Assembly: GCA_003507655.1 (NCBI GenBank)
Contig: DNUZ01000017.1
Coordinates: 1 to 23,594, forward strand
Direction of reading: 5' to 3'
Source: Lachnospiraceae bacterium
GTDB lineage: Bacteria; Bacillota; Clostridia; Lachnospirales; Lachnospiraceae
DNA: 23,594 bases
The notes under the pieces are model-generated. The model worked only from the letters and a program-made list of their open reading frames with translations, was not told where the DNA came from and did no database searches. The position numbers were made by a program, and so were the translations under genes. Shown here in pieces: positions 23,320 to 23,594 of this stretch (its first letter is position 1; each line of letters starts with the position of its first letter).

Positions 23320-23594
23320 CTCTTTTCCTCCTCTTTCACTCTGAAACTTTTGTTCCGCGCGCGAGCGGTGCTGCATAACAGCTATTTACTTCTCCGCGAG
23401 CTGCACATCTTCGCCCAAAGGGCTTCTTGCTCTATAGGAAGCACCGTATTTCCTATAAAGATTAGGGTGTCAAAAGGCGCTCACAACTTAGTGGCTGGCA
23501 AATTGCACAAACCTGGGACTACTTTTGTGACTTTGGGAGAAAATTAGTAAATCTTAGTCTGGCTGTTCATGTATAGTGTTTTGCTGCCATGGAC
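23320..23594. other. Leader/intergenic region with repeat, no gene supported
   Basis: The part nearest the EF-hand gene holds repeat copy B and GC-rich sequence (CCGCGCGCGAGCGG, 23355-23368). The outer part (23462-23594) has no clear gene, RNA or well-spaced promoter. A TTGACA lies on the minus strand near 23468-23473, but no -10 follows at the right distance. A 65-codon plus-strand frame (23350-23547) crosses the repeat and is probably not a gene. Confidence 0.5.
23399..23461 (-). repeat. Palindromic dispersed repeat, copy B (EF-hand gene leader)
   Basis: TATAGGAA (23433-23440) and TTCCTATA (23450-23457) form an inverted repeat. A second small hairpin, GCCCAAAGGGC (23413-23423), is adjacent. 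Order and spacing match copy A at 1371-1426: TGCA, TTCGCCCAAA, CTATAGGAA, ATTTCCTATA. Both copies face the same way and both lie just upstream of a minus-strand gene. Confidence 0.7.

Overview
The window looks like a chromosomal segment of a gut Lachnospiraceae bacterium (Clostridia; Agathobacter/Eubacterium rectale or Roseburia type). The basis is a low-to-moderate GC content, strong AGGAGG-type ribosome sites, a serS T-box, a SCIFF (six-cysteine peptide) locus beside a fused secDF, the dnaE-pfkA-SpoU gene order, and a dispersed repeat that I associate with E. rectale from memory only. The genus is inference. Nearly everything is on the minus strand; only two genes (13673-14456) are on the plus strand.

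Layout, left to right. 52-1740: serS with its promoter, T-box leader and terminator. 1830-6756: a four-gene MacAB/HlyD-like export operon, transcribed adaptor 2, ATPase, adaptor 1, FtsX-type permease; a 12-bp inverted repeat overlaps its likely transcription start. 6880-12298: an operon read as scfA (SCIFF precursor, 47 aa), scfB (radical SAM maturase), secDF, DUF1294 and glyA, with a promoter just before scfA. 12306-13368: a TIGR04086-like four-helix membrane protein and, upstream of it, relP, a small (p)ppGpp synthetase. 13369-13672: a divergent intergenic region holding two back-to-back promoters and a 61-nt near-perfect palindrome. 13673-14456 (+): an unknown 87-aa protein and the niacin-responsive repressor NiaR, ending in a bidirectional terminator. 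14466-19776: dnaE, pfkA and a SpoU-family RNA methyltransferase, read in that order. 19975-22279: a polar amino acid ABC uptake operon (binding lipoprotein, permease, ATPase) ending in a strong hairpin terminator. 22303-23319: an EF-hand-type calcium-binding protein of unknown role. 23320-23594: its leader, carrying a second copy of a palindromic repeat also found in the serS leader.

How the genes fit together. Much of the window is housekeeping: translation (serS), one-carbon metabolism (glyA), replication (dnaE), glycolysis (pfkA), Sec export (secDF), and starvation and NAD-precursor regulation (relP, niaR). The accessory content is the two-adaptor exporter, the SCIFF ranthipeptide pair next to the Sec accessory motor, and the EF-hand protein. 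The most unusual observation is in the amino acid ABC operon. The binding lipoprotein has its two sequence halves in reversed order relative to ordinary SBP_bac_3 proteins, as expected for a circular permutation.
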